DNA from: an uncultured Bacilli bacterium
GTDB lineage: Bacteria > Bacillota_I > Bacilli_A > RF39 > UBA660
Direction of reading: 5' to 3'
Assembly: GCA_934182615.1 (NCBI GenBank)
Contig: CAKPRO010000009.1
Span: 1 to 64,000 of the forward strand
DNA: 64,000 nucleotides
Positions 34,949 through 43,616 of the stretch are shown piece by piece. Positions within the stretch are counted from its first letter, which is position 1. The number at the start of each line of letters is the position of its first letter. Below the pieces are notes generated by a model. That model did not search any database. It worked only from the letters and a program-made list of their open reading frames with translations, and was not told where the DNA came from. The translations under genes were made by a program, and so were the position numbers.

Positions 34949-35128
34949 TTATTCATCATCCTCAGAATAATAGTCATCATCTTCTAGTTCTTCTTCTTCA
35001 AAGTTAAATGAATCATACTTCTTTTCTTTTACTAATTCTTTTTGCCAATCTTCTAAATCATTATTATCTTTTTTATTATCATCTTCTGTATCAGTAAATG
35101 CTTTTATTAAGTTCCATATTAAACACAT
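34949..35128 (-). CDS. Small acidic protein with MCLI N-terminus (copy B, intact locus)
   Basis: A 59-codon gene. The N-terminal 20 residues (MCLIWNLIKAFTDTEDDNKK) match copy A at 25217-25357; the C-terminal half is strongly acidic (FEEEELEDDDYYSEDDE). It has AGGTGG then GTGAG before the ATG and a TATAAT about 25 bases upstream, all in the repeated leader 35134-35360. The acidic tail could mimic nucleic acid, as in anti-restriction proteins, but that is speculation. Family unknown. Confidence 0.65.
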   Translation of the reverse strand: MCLIWNLIKAFTDTEDDNKKDNNDLEDWQKELVKEKKYDSFNFEEEELEDDDYYSEDDE

Positions 35129-35133
35129 AGTCT

Positions 35134-35360
35134 CACCACCTGAAGTTATTATATCATAGTTTTTTGTTATATATGACTATATGCTTATTTTTCTACTCTT
35201 ATTTATATAATTACTTCTCTATACTAAAATAATATTAGTATATATATCTACTGCTTATATATAATAGGTATCTTGGATACATTTAATTAAGACAAGTTTA
35301 CTTGGCTTAATTAAACACTAATAAGACTTACATAGTAAGGCTTATAGTGAACATAATAAA
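35134..35360. repeat. Direct repeat copy 2: leader of the intact MCLI gene
   Basis: Carries the promoter, ribosome-binding site and upstream hairpin array of the small gene. See 30917-31137 for the second copy, which has lost the gene. It contains an internal TACTAATATTATTTTAGTA inverted repeat in both copies. Confidence 0.8.
35282..35347 (+). repeat. GAC/GGC hairpin array, copy 6
   Basis: Hairpin A (35282-35315) pairs TTTAATTAAG with CTTAATTAAA and has an inner AAG/CTT helix; hairpin B (35318-35347) is identical to that of copy 5. Both have GAC ... GGC. Confidence 0.8.
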
Positions 35361-35380
35361 GATAATATATAGGTATATTA

Positions 35381-35405
35381 AAACTAAGACTTGATATCTT
35401 AGTTT
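35381..35405 (-). terminator. Terminator of the phosphoesterase gene
   Basis: AAACTAAG/CTTAGTTT stem directly behind the stop codon at 35407; the following U tract is weak. Confidence 0.5.
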
Positions 35406-35406
35406 G

Positions 35407-36210
35407 TTATTTAGTTAATGTTAATGTTTTTATTTTAAATTCTTTAGTATCATAACCCCATGGATTAGATACTAATCTTATATTATTTATTATTATATCT
35501 TCTTCTTTATGATCATGACCATATATCCATACTGGTGATTTATATTCTTTAACTTCTGTATAGTAACAAGAGTTATTACCCCTACTATTACTTTTGTTTC
35601 TAAATGGTGGTACATGTGTTATTATTAAATCTATATTATTTGGTAAGTTATTATACCAAGATATGCTATCGTTATGTAGTTTTTGTATTTTATCTTTCTT
35701 AGATAATTCTGATAAGATAAATCTTGAATCATTCTGCATAGGATAGTTATATAGTTTATCTACTAATGTTACTGGTTTATACCAAAGGGTATCTCCCGCT
35801 AATAAGAAGGTATTATAGGTATATAGTCCTTTAGTATTATTCGTTTTATCTAGTATGATTATATCGTTATTATCTTTAAATATTTCATTTAATCTATATA
35901 CTTTATTCATACTATTATAGTTATATTCTTTAGCCATAGGATCAGTATAGATATATTTTATTACTGGTATATAGTATTCATGATTACCTAGGACAAATAT
36001 TACTTTTTTATAGTATTTTGAACATGAATATAATAGTTCACTCACTCTATTTATATCTTCATCGATATCTCCCGCTACTACAAGGATATCTCCTTTTACT
36101 TGCATACTTATTTTATCTTGAACTAATTTATCTATTTTGGTTATGCTTTCATTTTTACTTATGTAGTGAGTTAAGTGTAAATCAGATACGTAGTCAATGT
36201 TTAATTCCAT
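35407..36210 (-). CDS. Calcineurin-like metallophosphoesterase
   Basis: A 267-residue phosphoesterase with all family metal motifs in order: DYVSDLHL near the N-terminus, VVAGDID, LGNHEYY, ITHVPPF and YGHDHKEE. The substrate (nucleotide, nucleic acid or other phosphoester) cannot be told. No signal peptide or membrane segment, so it is cytosolic. It has its own consensus promoter at 36237-36265. Full length for the family. Confidence 0.9.
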   Translation of the reverse strand: MELNIDYVSDLHLTHYISKNESITKIDKLVQDKISMQVKGDILVVAGDIDEDINRVSELLYSCSKYYKKVIFVLGNHEYYIPVIKYIYTDPMAKEYNYNSMNKVYRLNEIFKDNNDIIILDKTNNTKGLYTYNTFLLAGDTLWYKPVTLVDKLYNYPMQNDSRFILSELSKKDKIQKLHNDSISWYNNLPNNIDLIITHVPPFRNKSNSRGNNSCYYTEVKEYKSPVWIYGHDHKEEDIIINNIRLVSNPWGYDTKEFKIKTLTLTK

Positions 36211-36236
36211 GGTATTTTTCCTTTCTAGATGCTTAT

Positions 36237-36265
36237 ATTATATAGAAAGATGCAAATTATGTCAA
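36237..36265 (-). promoter_or_regulatory. Promoter of the phosphoesterase gene
   Basis: Perfect consensus TTGACA, 17 bases, TATAAT on the minus strand. A TTGACA/TGTCAA inverted repeat follows upstream near 36280-36297. Confidence 0.85.
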
Positions 36266-36313
36266 ATAAAAAACCATTGACACTTTTGCCTGTCAACAGT
36301 TTCTGCGGATAAG

Positions 36314-37063
36314 TTATTTATTATTACATTTCCTTATAAATTCTTTTTCGTGTTCTTTTAAATAGTTATAACTTCCTTTAATAGCGGTATCTATACTATT
36401 ATTTTTATATATACTTGTTATTTTATCTAGTAAATTTATATTATCTATTTCTACATTATAAAAGATATCATAGCATTTAAACTTATGTTTATATATTTTT
36501 TGTATGCCGTCACTATTTAGTATTGGGTCTATGACTATTTCACTTAAGTACCATAACAAACTTGGGCTATCAAAATCTTCATACTTCCAATTTGGATATA
36601 TTTCTTTACATTTCTCAAAGAAAAGGAAATGACATAATTCATGCATACAGGTATCTATTAAATCTTCTTTATTTTTCTTATGAATATCAAAGGCTTTTTC
36701 TTTAATGTATCTAGGACATACTGGTATTAGTCCTATTCCTACTGATATTTCTTTATATTCTTTTGGCCACTTTATATTAAAGTAATTACTTATTTCTAAC
36801 ATATATTTATCATTATATTCATTCCAGATAGTGGTATATTCTTCTCTCAAGTTATTATTTTCTTTTATAAAGTTATTATATCTATCTTGAATTATGTCTT
36901 TAATATTATCTTCTTTGGTAAGTCTTTTTAATTCTGGATATAGGAATAATGTTCCTTCTTTTACTGATAATATGTTATCAGTATCTTTAAGTGTCCATGA
37001 TAGTATGTCAGATGTTTCTTCAAGAGTTAAATATTTAAATTTTAATTTTGGTATGTTATTCAT
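36314..37063 (-). CDS. Hypothetical zincin-like protein (HELCH)
   Basis: A 249-residue soluble protein with HEXXH in DTCMHELCHFLFFE near residue 140 and a possible third ligand glutamate in LWYLSEIVIDP about 30 residues later. The N-terminal half is charged and helical. The motif makes metal-dependent peptidase activity plausible, though several HEXXH families are inactive. It starts after AGGAGG and follows the ABC-F gene by about 20 bases, so it may be expressed with it, downstream of the attenuator. Family not recognised. Confidence 0.65.
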   Translation of the reverse strand: MNNIPKLKFKYLTLEETSDILSWTLKDTDNILSVKEGTLFLYPELKRLTKEDNIKDIIQDRYNNFIKENNNLREEYTTIWNEYNDKYMLEISNYFNIKWPKEYKEISVGIGLIPVCPRYIKEKAFDIHKKNKEDLIDTCMHELCHFLFFEKCKEIYPNWKYEDFDSPSLLWYLSEIVIDPILNSDGIQKIYKHKFKCYDIFYNVEIDNINLLDKITSIYKNNSIDTAIKGSYNYLKEHEKEFIRKCNNK

Positions 37064-37084
37064 ATTTCCTCCTATTTAATTATA

Positions 37085-38686
37085 TCATATTTTGTTTACT
37101 TTATCACGATAATCATCATAATTACCAATATATCTAGTGATGTTTTTATTTTTTATTTCTATTATACTAGTAGCTATTTTATTTATGAAATATCTATCAT
37201 GAGATACAAATAATATAGTACCAGTAAACTCCTTTAGTGACTCTTCAAGCATTTCTCTTGTATCAATATCAATGTGATTAGTGGGTTCATCTAGAATTAA
37301 GAAGTTATAAGAATCTTGAATTAGACAGAATATTTTTAATCTTACTTTTTCTCCTCCAGATAAGTATTTTATTTTTTTATGAATGTTTTCTCCTGCAAAG
37401 AGATATTTGAATAAAGCACTTCTTAAATATTGTTCTGGTCCAATGAAATATTTTCTGGCTTCTTCTAGTACTGATAAATTAATATCTTCAAACTCGATCT
37501 CTTGAGGAATATAACCTATCTTGATATTACTTCCTAGTTTTATACTATTATTTCCTTTTAATATTTCTTTGATTAGAGTTGATTTACCGACTCCATTATC
37601 TCCGACTAGACATAGTCTATCTTGATATTTAATACTTAGATTAAGATTATTAAATATTTCTTTAGTACCATAAGATAGATTTAGATTATTTATTGTTAAT
37701 ACATCTTTTCCTGACCTACTAGCGGTATCAAAAGTTATATTTAGTTTTTTCTTGTCTTCTGGTTTATCTAACTTTTCTAGTTTTTCTAATCTTTTTTCGA
37801 TATTGGCAGCTCTTCTAAAGAATATTTCTCCACCACTTGGTCCACAAAGCCTGCCATATTCTTTTAATCTTTTGATACTATTTTCCATAGCGGTTATTTG
37901 TTTTTGTTGGTCTTTATAGTTTTTTAATTCTAGTAATAGTCTATTTTCACTTTCTTTAATATAGTAACTATAATTGCCATGATATACTTCTATTCCTCTT
38001 TTGGTTAATAAATATACTTTGTTTATGACATTATCCATGAAATAGCGGTCATGTGATACTAGTATTATTGTACCTTTATAGTTCTTTAATGTTTTTTCTA
38101 ACCAAATCATTTTATTTATATCTAAATGGTTAGTGGGTTCATCTAATAATAAGACATCTGGTTCTTGTAATAATAATCTTATTAGAGATATGATGGTTTT
38201 TTCTCCTCCAGATAGGGTATTGAAATTTCTATTTAATATTTCTTCAGTTATATTAAATACTGGTAGTATTTTTTGAATCTTTGTTTCGTATTCATATCCT
38301 CCTAGCGAGATAAACTTCTCTTGCAGATTCATATACTTTGTTATTACTTTATAATCTTCAGTTAAGAGTTTATCTTCATATCTTTCTAATTTTTCTTTTA
38401 GTTCTATTATTTCTTTAAAGGCACTATTTATATAGTCTTTTACTATTATATCTTTTTTTTCAGGTATTTGACTTAAATAGCCTATACTTATATTATTTCT
38501 TATTGAAAGGGAACCGGAATCTATACTTTCTTGGCCTGCGATTATTTTTAGTATAGTACTCTTTCCACTTCCATTTGTTCCAATTAAACCTACTTTTTCT
38601 CCTTTTTGTACTGTTACGTCTATATTATTTAATACTAAGTCAAAACCAAATGACTTACATACTTTACTTATATTTATATCTATCAT
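37085..38686 (-). CDS. ABC-F type ATPase, probable ribosomal protection protein
   Basis: A 533-residue soluble protein with two ATPase domains and no membrane segments. First: GTNGSGKSTILKI, LSGGEKTIISL, DVLLLDEPTNHLD and SHDRYFMD. Second: GDNGVGKSTLIKE, LSGGEKVRLKI, FLILDEPTNHID and SHDRYFINK. The interdomain linker (about 240-310, charged, with MENSIKRLKEYGRL) would reach the ribosomal peptidyl-transferase region in antibiotic-resistance ABC-F proteins. The ATG at 38686 follows GGGAGG. A 24-codon leader ORF plus a terminator/antiterminator pair upstream strongly suggest drug-induced attenuation, typical of resistance-type ABC-Fs. The drug class is unknown. Confidence 0.9.
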   Translation of the reverse strand: MIDINISKVCKSFGFDLVLNNIDVTVQKGEKVGLIGTNGSGKSTILKIIAGQESIDSGSLSIRNNISIGYLSQIPEKKDIIVKDYINSAFKEIIELKEKLERYEDKLLTEDYKVITKYMNLQEKFISLGGYEYETKIQKILPVFNITEEILNRNFNTLSGGEKTIISLIRLLLQEPDVLLLDEPTNHLDINKMIWLEKTLKNYKGTIILVSHDRYFMDNVINKVYLLTKRGIEVYHGNYSYYIKESENRLLLELKNYKDQQKQITAMENSIKRLKEYGRLCGPSGGEIFFRRAANIEKRLEKLEKLDKPEDKKKLNITFDTASRSGKDVLTINNLNLSYGTKEIFNNLNLSIKYQDRLCLVGDNGVGKSTLIKEILKGNNSIKLGSNIKIGYIPQEIEFEDINLSVLEEARKYFIGPEQYLRSALFKYLFAGENIHKKIKYLSGGEKVRLKIFCLIQDSYNFLILDEPTNHIDIDTREMLEESLKEFTGTILFVSHDRYFINKIATSIIEIKNKNITRYIGNYDDYRDKVNKI

Positions 38687-38701
38687 AATATTCCTCCCAT
38701 C

Positions 38702-38738
38702 AAAAAAAGTTATATGAATGTATTGCATCCATATAACT
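38702..38738 (-). terminator. Attenuator terminator before the ABC-F gene
   Basis: GTTATATG/CATATAAC stem followed by seven Ts, ending only a few bases before the ABC-F ribosome-binding site. A competing antiterminator pairs 38749-38760 with 38724-38735 (12 bp, one G-U). An earlier hairpin (about 38774-38828, ACACC/GGGTGT and ATCTCAT/ATGAGAT) covers the leader ORF 3' end and the anti-antiterminator side. Confidence 0.8.
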
Positions 38739-38796
38739 TCTATTTATATATATAGATGCAGGCACGACAAAAACTCACACCCACATCTCATTTTTT

Positions 38797-38871
38797 TTAC
38801 TTTAATTTTTGATGAGATAAAGGTGTGATATTTATAGTAAACATGATTACATTACCTACATATTTATACAT
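38797..38871 (-). CDS. Leader peptide of the ABC-F attenuator
   Basis: A 24-codon ORF with a strong GGAGGG site 6 bases before its ATG. It starts MYKYVGNVIMFTINIT and ends in a lysine-rich tail. It overlaps the 5' arm of the first leader hairpin, so ribosome stalling on it would favour the antiterminator and open the ABC-F gene. This is how leader peptides work in several Firmicutes ABC-F and erm genes. Confidence 0.75.
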   Translation of the reverse strand: MYKYVGNVIMFTINITPLSHQKLK

Positions 38872-38889
38872 AAATATCCCTCCATTTAT

Positions 38890-38917
38890 AATATATTATA
38901 GTTTTTTACTTTTGTCA
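38890..38917 (-). promoter_or_regulatory. Promoter of the ABC-F leader
   Basis: TTGACA, 16 bases, TATATT on the minus strand, about 20 bases before the leader ORF. Confidence 0.7.
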
Positions 38918-39085
38918 ATTGTTTTTACACTATAAGCCATTTGTCTTGCTAGTGTTATTTGGAGTCTTGGGTCTCCAAATAAGTATTAATTATACTTATT
39001 ATATATAAGTATGAAATATATACTTAAAGTAGTTTATTATTGGTATTTTTTTTGTTATTTTGAGTATAATAATAATGCAATATAC

Positions 39086-39114
39086 TTGACTTTTTATAAT
39101 AGTTATAGTATCAT
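39086..39114 (+). promoter_or_regulatory. Promoter of the small RNA at 39121
   Basis: TTGACT, 17 bases, TATCAT on the plus strand. Confidence 0.7.
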
Positions 39115-39120
39115 TGTATT

Positions 39121-39236
39121 ACCGGAGAGAAATCTCGTCAGGTCGATAGCTCAATGTCGATTTTATTAAATTAAGTGTATGTTAAGTACACCGCTTGAGT
39201 TGGGGAGAGACTACTAGATAGTCTCTTTTCTTTTTA
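39121..39236 (+). ncRNA. Unclassified small RNA with own promoter and terminator
   Basis: About 115 nt. It opens with a hairpin GAGA-GAAA-TCTC (GNRA-type loop), has a GTGTA/TACAC hairpin near 39175-39192, a long-range AGCTCAA/TTGAGTT pairing, a repeated GTCGAT, and ends in a strong terminator (39206-39226, 8-bp stem, then TTTTCTTTTT). There is no ORF. It is GC-richer than its surroundings, which is typical of functional RNA in AT-rich genomes. It is convergent with the DUF3800-like gene. No match to a known class by memory. Confidence 0.65.
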
Positions 39237-39962
39237 TGGAAATAATAGTTTATGATCGATAATATCAATATCAGAATCAATATTTGATAATGCTCTTCTT
39301 CTGGTAGTGCCTGCTATTAAATCTGCTGCTTGCACTAAGTAACTCTTACCTGAATCTTGATATGTTAATCTTATTTCTAATTTTCCATATAATATATTTT
39401 TATATTTTATATCATAATTAAAATTAGATATTCCATGTAGTAATTCTTCAGTTAGGCCATCTTTTAAATTATAATAACCATTACTTTTTGTAGATTGTTC
39501 ATCTATATTTATTATTAATCTCACATTTTTATGTGGGTTTATTTTTTTATCTTTTATTAATTCTTCTATGGTACTTTTAATTAGTCTTCTTATTGTGTAA
39601 TCTATGTATCTTCCTTTTGATGCTTTATTATTTATAATATGATTATATACTTTTGTATTATTTATTACTAGGGCAATAGTATAATATTTACTTATGTAGT
39701 TCATAAGTCTTCTTTTATGACCTTTCTTGATATTTGTATTTTTTATTTCTTTACATTTTTTAGTACATTCTCCTTTTGTTTGTCCGCAGTAGGAACATTT
39801 TATCTCATTTATTATTTGGCGATACTGAGTTATAAATTTATCTTTTTCTTGTTTTGATAAAAAGACTATTCCTGCATATACTGATACTTTTTCTTTTTTT
39901 GTTAATTTACCTGAATCATCTAAATTTATATATATTTCTTGATATTCTTCTTTTTTGTTCAT
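39234..39962 (-). CDS. DUF3800-like protein with a zinc-finger-like insert
   Basis: A 242-residue protein. The N-terminal IYINLDDSGKL and the C-terminal YLVQAADLIAGTTRRR match the two conserved Asp-containing ends of DUF3800, an RNase H-like fold found in mobile and defence contexts. Between them is an insert with four cysteines (CSYCGQTKGECTKKC) that may bind zinc. The ATG at 39962 lies 8 bases after AAGGGAG; upstream codons in frame lack a site. Function is not established for the family; nuclease activity is presumed. Confidence 0.75.
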   Translation of the reverse strand: MNKKEEYQEIYINLDDSGKLTKKEKVSVYAGIVFLSKQEKDKFITQYRQIINEIKCSYCGQTKGECTKKCKEIKNTNIKKGHKRRLMNYISKYYTIALVINNTKVYNHIINNKASKGRYIDYTIRRLIKSTIEELIKDKKINPHKNVRLIINIDEQSTKSNGYYNLKDGLTEELLHGISNFNYDIKYKNILYGKLEIRLTYQDSGKSYLVQAADLIAGTTRRRALSNIDSDIDIIDHKLLFP

Positions 39963-40110
39963 ATAAGTGCTCCCTTCAATTGTTTTAATGTTTATTATAG
40001 CATGTACTTTTAATATTGTCATTAGGTTTTAAGTAATTTTGTTTATCAACAATATATGTGGATATAAGAAAAACTATAGACATAAATCTATAGCTTATAT
40101 AAATACTTTT

Positions 40111-40190
40111 ATTTCAGAGCCATTTGGCCCAGTAAATATTTTTGAAAGACTTTTGGCTTTCAAAAACCTCAAACAATGTAATGTGAGAGG
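40111..40190 (+). repeat. GAC/GGC hairpin array, copy 8
   Basis: Hairpin A (about 40111-40136) is decayed. Hairpin B (40139-40166) pairs TTTTTGAAAG with CTTTCAAAAA with GAC ... GGC. Hairpin C (40167-40190) has CCTC/GAGG at its base and an inner ACA/TGT pair separated by purine mismatches. About 80% identical to copy 9 at 45481-45558. Between two minus-strand genes. Confidence 0.8.
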
Positions 40191-40196
40191 GATATA

Positions 40197-40622
40197 TTAC
40201 CTTCTACTTTTTCCTTTAGAAGATAATAGTTCTTCTCTTAAATATCTATAATATTCAATACAATTAACATATTTATTTTCTTTTTCATTAAATATCCATA
40301 TAGCAGTTAAATCTTCTAACGAGATAGCTCCCATTTGACCATCTTGTACTTTGGTATAAGGTGCTTCTAGTACTGGTCTTTTATCGTAGTAAAATAATTT
40401 ATCTCCACCTCTAGTCCAAAATAATTCATTATTATGACCACCTTTTACTTTATCTTTACTTCTTGCATATCCACTAGTTATAATATCTTCTACTTGATCC
40501 ATACCGGTTACTCTATATACAAAATTATCATTTGTCTTCATAGCAATAGGACTATCTTTCCCAAAAGCTAATTCTCGGACAAATACTCTATTTCTAGTAG
40601 TTTCTATTCTATCGTCTTCCAT
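40197..40622 (-). CDS. Hypothetical protein
   Basis: A 141-residue soluble protein with no signal peptide. The middle reads FVYRVTGMDQVEDIITSGYARSKDKVKGGHNNELFWTRGG, a pattern (YR ... SGY ... GG) vaguely like small ADP-ribosyltransferase-fold proteins, but no catalytic triad can be assigned. It has AAAGGAG before the ATG and follows the membrane-anchored 40625 gene after 2 bases, so it is the last gene of the P-type ATPase transcript. Function unknown. Confidence 0.65.
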   Translation of the reverse strand: MEDDRIETTRNRVFVRELAFGKDSPIAMKTNDNFVYRVTGMDQVEDIITSGYARSKDKVKGGHNNELFWTRGGDKLFYYDKRPVLEAPYTKVQDGQMGAISLEDLTAIWIFNEKENKYVNCIEYYRYLREELLSSKGKSRR

Positions 40623-40624
40623 AT

Positions 40625-40999
40625 TTACTCCTTTTCTATAGTAGTTCTACCACTTATTCTATTATCACTATCTTTAATCCAAAGATAATATTTTTTATAT
40701 GTAAAGTAATTACTCTCTACTTTGTTATTTTCTATTTTATTCCAGCATAATGAATCTATACTGGGAACACTCTTAGTTGTTTTTAGACAGTATTCAGTTG
40801 AATCTCCTGTTGTTGTTATTATAAGTTTATTATTTTCTTTAGTAATACTTTCTATTTTAGCTATCATATTTTCATTAGGTTTAGCATAATACTGATTATT
40901 ATCACTATCTGGCAAGATATTTTTTGCTGCAATGAAACTAAATACTGATAAGACAAGAATGCCACCAAGTACTATGAATGTACTATTATTATTTTTCAT
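40625..40999 (-). CDS. Hypothetical membrane-anchored protein
   Basis: A 124-residue protein with an N-terminal membrane anchor (FIVLGGILVLSVFSFIAA) and a ~95-residue extracytoplasmic domain with two cysteines (YCLKT and SLCWNK) that could form a disulfide. It overlaps the end of the P-type ATPase gene by 11 bases, which implies cotranscription. Possibly a surface accessory protein; no family recognised. Confidence 0.7.
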   Translation of the reverse strand: MKNNNSTFIVLGGILVLSVFSFIAAKNILPDSDNNQYYAKPNENMIAKIESITKENNKLIITTTGDSTEYCLKTTKSVPSIDSLCWNKIENNKVESNYFTYKKYYLWIKDSDNRISGRTTIEKE

Positions 41000-43604
41000 T
41001 TTTAACCTCCCTGTAATCTTTAAATAATTTTGTATATATTGGTTTTACTAACTCTCCTAATACAAACATTATAAAACATATTCCGATAGTTATCAAGATA
41101 TAATTTATTTTTATATTTGGTACTATAAAGTATTTACTTATTGGGGTTACTAATACTATGATTTGAACTAATAGTATTAAGAATACTCCTAATGTTAGTT
41201 TTTTATTTGAAAAGATGTCTTTATTTAGTACTGACTTCTTAATATTACGACAAGAGAACGAGAATAGTAATTCATGAGTTACTAAGTAGATAAATAATAA
41301 TGAACCTGCGGTATTTACATCTGCTTCTTTTGCAAAATAGATAAATATTATTAACATTACTATTGATTTTATGATTGCTCCGATTACTATTTTAGCTGTT
41401 AATAATGGTGTAAAGAAACTTTCATTGTATTTATTAGCAAGAGTATTTTCCATTTGGTCTTCTGTTTTCTTTTCGAAAGCTAACATAATAGCAGGTATAC
41501 TATCGGTTACTAGGTTTATCCATAGTAGTTGTAATGTTGTAAACATTTCCATATTTAGTACCATAGATATGAATACTAGAAGTACTTCTACTATATTACC
41601 CGCGAGTAAGTATAGTATTATTTTCTTGATATTAGAAGTTATTCTTCTTCCTTCTTCAACTCCATCGACGATGGTAGAAAAACTATCATCTACAAGAATA
41701 CAATCTGCTACTTTTTTTACTACTTCAGTTCCGGTTATTCCCATACCTATTCCAATATCAGCTTTTTGAATAGCAGGTGCATCGTTTACGCCATCACCGG
41801 TCATAGCTACAACATAACCATTACTTTGAAGTGCATCTACTATCCTTAATTTGGTACTTGGTGATATTCTAGCATAAACATTATATTTTTTTACTGCTTC
41901 TTTTAATTCATCGTCTGTTAACTTATCTATTTCTTTTCCTGTTGTGGCTCCTTCATCGGTATCGATAATACCAACACTTTTAGCTATTGCACGAGCAGTA
42001 TTTATACTATCTCCAGTTATCATAACTATTTTTATTCCAGAATTTTTACATGTATTAATAGCATTTGGTACTGATATTCTTGGTGGATCCATCATTCCTA
42101 TTAATCCTATAAATATCATATTATGTTCTGGGTCACTTGTGTTTTCTGTTTTATAGGCTAGTGCTAAGATACGAAGGGATTTTTCTGATTCTTCTTCTTC
42201 TATTTTAAATATTTTTTCTTTATATTCAGTAGTTATATTATATAATTTATTATCTTCTAGATAATAGGAACAGTTTTGTAATACTGAGTCCAAACTTCCT
42301 TTAGTAAATGAATATTCTTTACCTTCAATGGTATTGATAGTACTCATCATTTTTCTATCTGAGTCAAATGGATACTCTTTTACTCTTGGAATATTTATTA
42401 ATATATTTTTTTCTTCAAGGTATTTATAGATGGCTACTTCGGTTTCATCTCCTAGATATTTATCATTATTTTTAGTTACATTCTGACAACTTGATAAACA
42501 ATAATTATATAGATTTATGTTTTCAATATTATCTTTTTCGGTATATAATTTATTGTTTACATAGATACTTTTTACTTGCATTTTGTTCTCAGTAATAGTT
42601 CCTGTTTTATCAGAACAGATTATGTCAGTAGAACCTAGTGTTTCAACAGAAGCCATCTTTCTTATGATTACATTTCTTTTAGCCATTTCGGACATTCCTA
42701 GAGATAATATTATGGTTATTACTGATGACATTCCTTCAGGGATAGCGGCGACCGCTAATGAGATGGATAACATTAGGATATCAAAGAAATCATTCTTTTT
42801 AAGTAGACCTACGACCATCATAACTATTATTATTGCTATTATTATATAGGTTAATACTTTACTTATTTGGTTTACTTTCTTTTGGAGTGGAGTTAGTTCA
42901 TTCTTATTATTCATAAGGCTTGCTCCTATTTTACCTAGTTCTGTATCCATAGCGGTACTACATACTACTACAAAGGCATGGCCATTGGTTACATTACATC
43001 CGGCATAAACCATATTTTTTCTTTCGTATAATTCTTTTTCTTCGGTTATATCTATATTATCTTTCTTGATACTTTTTGATTCCCCGGTTAGGGTTGATTC
43101 ATTTACTTCTAAGGCTTCTGATGATATTATTCTAGCATCAGCGGATACATAATCACCTGCTTCTAATTCTATTATATCTCCTGGTACAATCTTTCTTACA
43201 TCAATTGTTTCTTTTTTACCATCTCTTATGACATTATTATTTGTTATAAACATTTTATTTAGTTCTTCAATAGCCTTATCGGCTTTCTTTTCTTCAATAA
43301 AACTTAGGGTTGCATTTATTATGACGATTATTAGAATTATTACTGAGTCAGCATATGATTCTTTTTGGATATAAGATATTACTGCAGAAAATACTGAAGC
43401 AAAGATAAGTAAAATTATCATTAGATCATTAAACTGATTTAAAAAGATTATGAAATTTGATTTTTTCTTTCGTTCTGCTAATTTATTTTCGCCATACTCC
43501 TCTAATCTCTTACTTGCTTCTTCTTCAGTTAATCCACTTATATTGGTATTTAATTCTTTATATAGTTCTTCTACTTTTTTATTATAATAATTATTTTCTT
43601 TCAT
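40989..43604 (-). CDS. P-type cation-transporting ATPase (P2A/Ca2+-like)
   Basis: An 871-residue P-type ATPase. Actuator motif LTGESKSI, membrane motif AAIPEGMSSV in TM4, phosphorylation site CSDKTGTITENKM, nucleotide-binding KGSLDSV and hinge MTGDGVNDAPAI. The N-terminal half-domain EELYKELNTNISGLTEEEASKRL is the cation ATPase N-domain, and the C-terminal six-helix cluster is present. The PEGMSSV segment and overall sequence fit P2A calcium/manganese exporters, although PEGL is more usual. AAAGGAG precedes the ATG. Confidence 0.95.
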   Translation of the reverse strand: MKENNYYNKKVEELYKELNTNISGLTEEEASKRLEEYGENKLAERKKKSNFIIFLNQFNDLMIILLIFASVFSAVISYIQKESYADSVIILIIVIINATLSFIEEKKADKAIEELNKMFITNNNVIRDGKKETIDVRKIVPGDIIELEAGDYVSADARIISSEALEVNESTLTGESKSIKKDNIDITEEKELYERKNMVYAGCNVTNGHAFVVVCSTAMDTELGKIGASLMNNKNELTPLQKKVNQISKVLTYIIIAIIIVMMVVGLLKKNDFFDILMLSISLAVAAIPEGMSSVITIILSLGMSEMAKRNVIIRKMASVETLGSTDIICSDKTGTITENKMQVKSIYVNNKLYTEKDNIENINLYNYCLSSCQNVTKNNDKYLGDETEVAIYKYLEEKNILINIPRVKEYPFDSDRKMMSTINTIEGKEYSFTKGSLDSVLQNCSYYLEDNKLYNITTEYKEKIFKIEEEESEKSLRILALAYKTENTSDPEHNMIFIGLIGMMDPPRISVPNAINTCKNSGIKIVMITGDSINTARAIAKSVGIIDTDEGATTGKEIDKLTDDELKEAVKKYNVYARISPSTKLRIVDALQSNGYVVAMTGDGVNDAPAIQKADIGIGMGITGTEVVKKVADCILVDDSFSTIVDGVEEGRRITSNIKKIILYLLAGNIVEVLLVFISMVLNMEMFTTLQLLWINLVTDSIPAIMLAFEKKTEDQMENTLANKYNESFFTPLLTAKIVIGAIIKSIVMLIIFIYFAKEADVNTAGSLLFIYLVTHELLFSFSCRNIKKSVLNKDIFSNKKLTLGVFLILLVQIIVLVTPISKYFIVPNIKINYILITIGICFIMFVLGELVKPIYTKLFKDYREVKNEK

Positions 43605-43616
43605 CTTTTTACTCCT

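Noticed and set aside
38957..38980. Hairpin ATTTGGAG ... CTCCAAAT near the ABC-F leader as another GAC/GGC array member
   Set aside because: The closing bases are GTC...GGTC, not GAC...GGC, and no second hairpin of the type follows; may be related but not counted.
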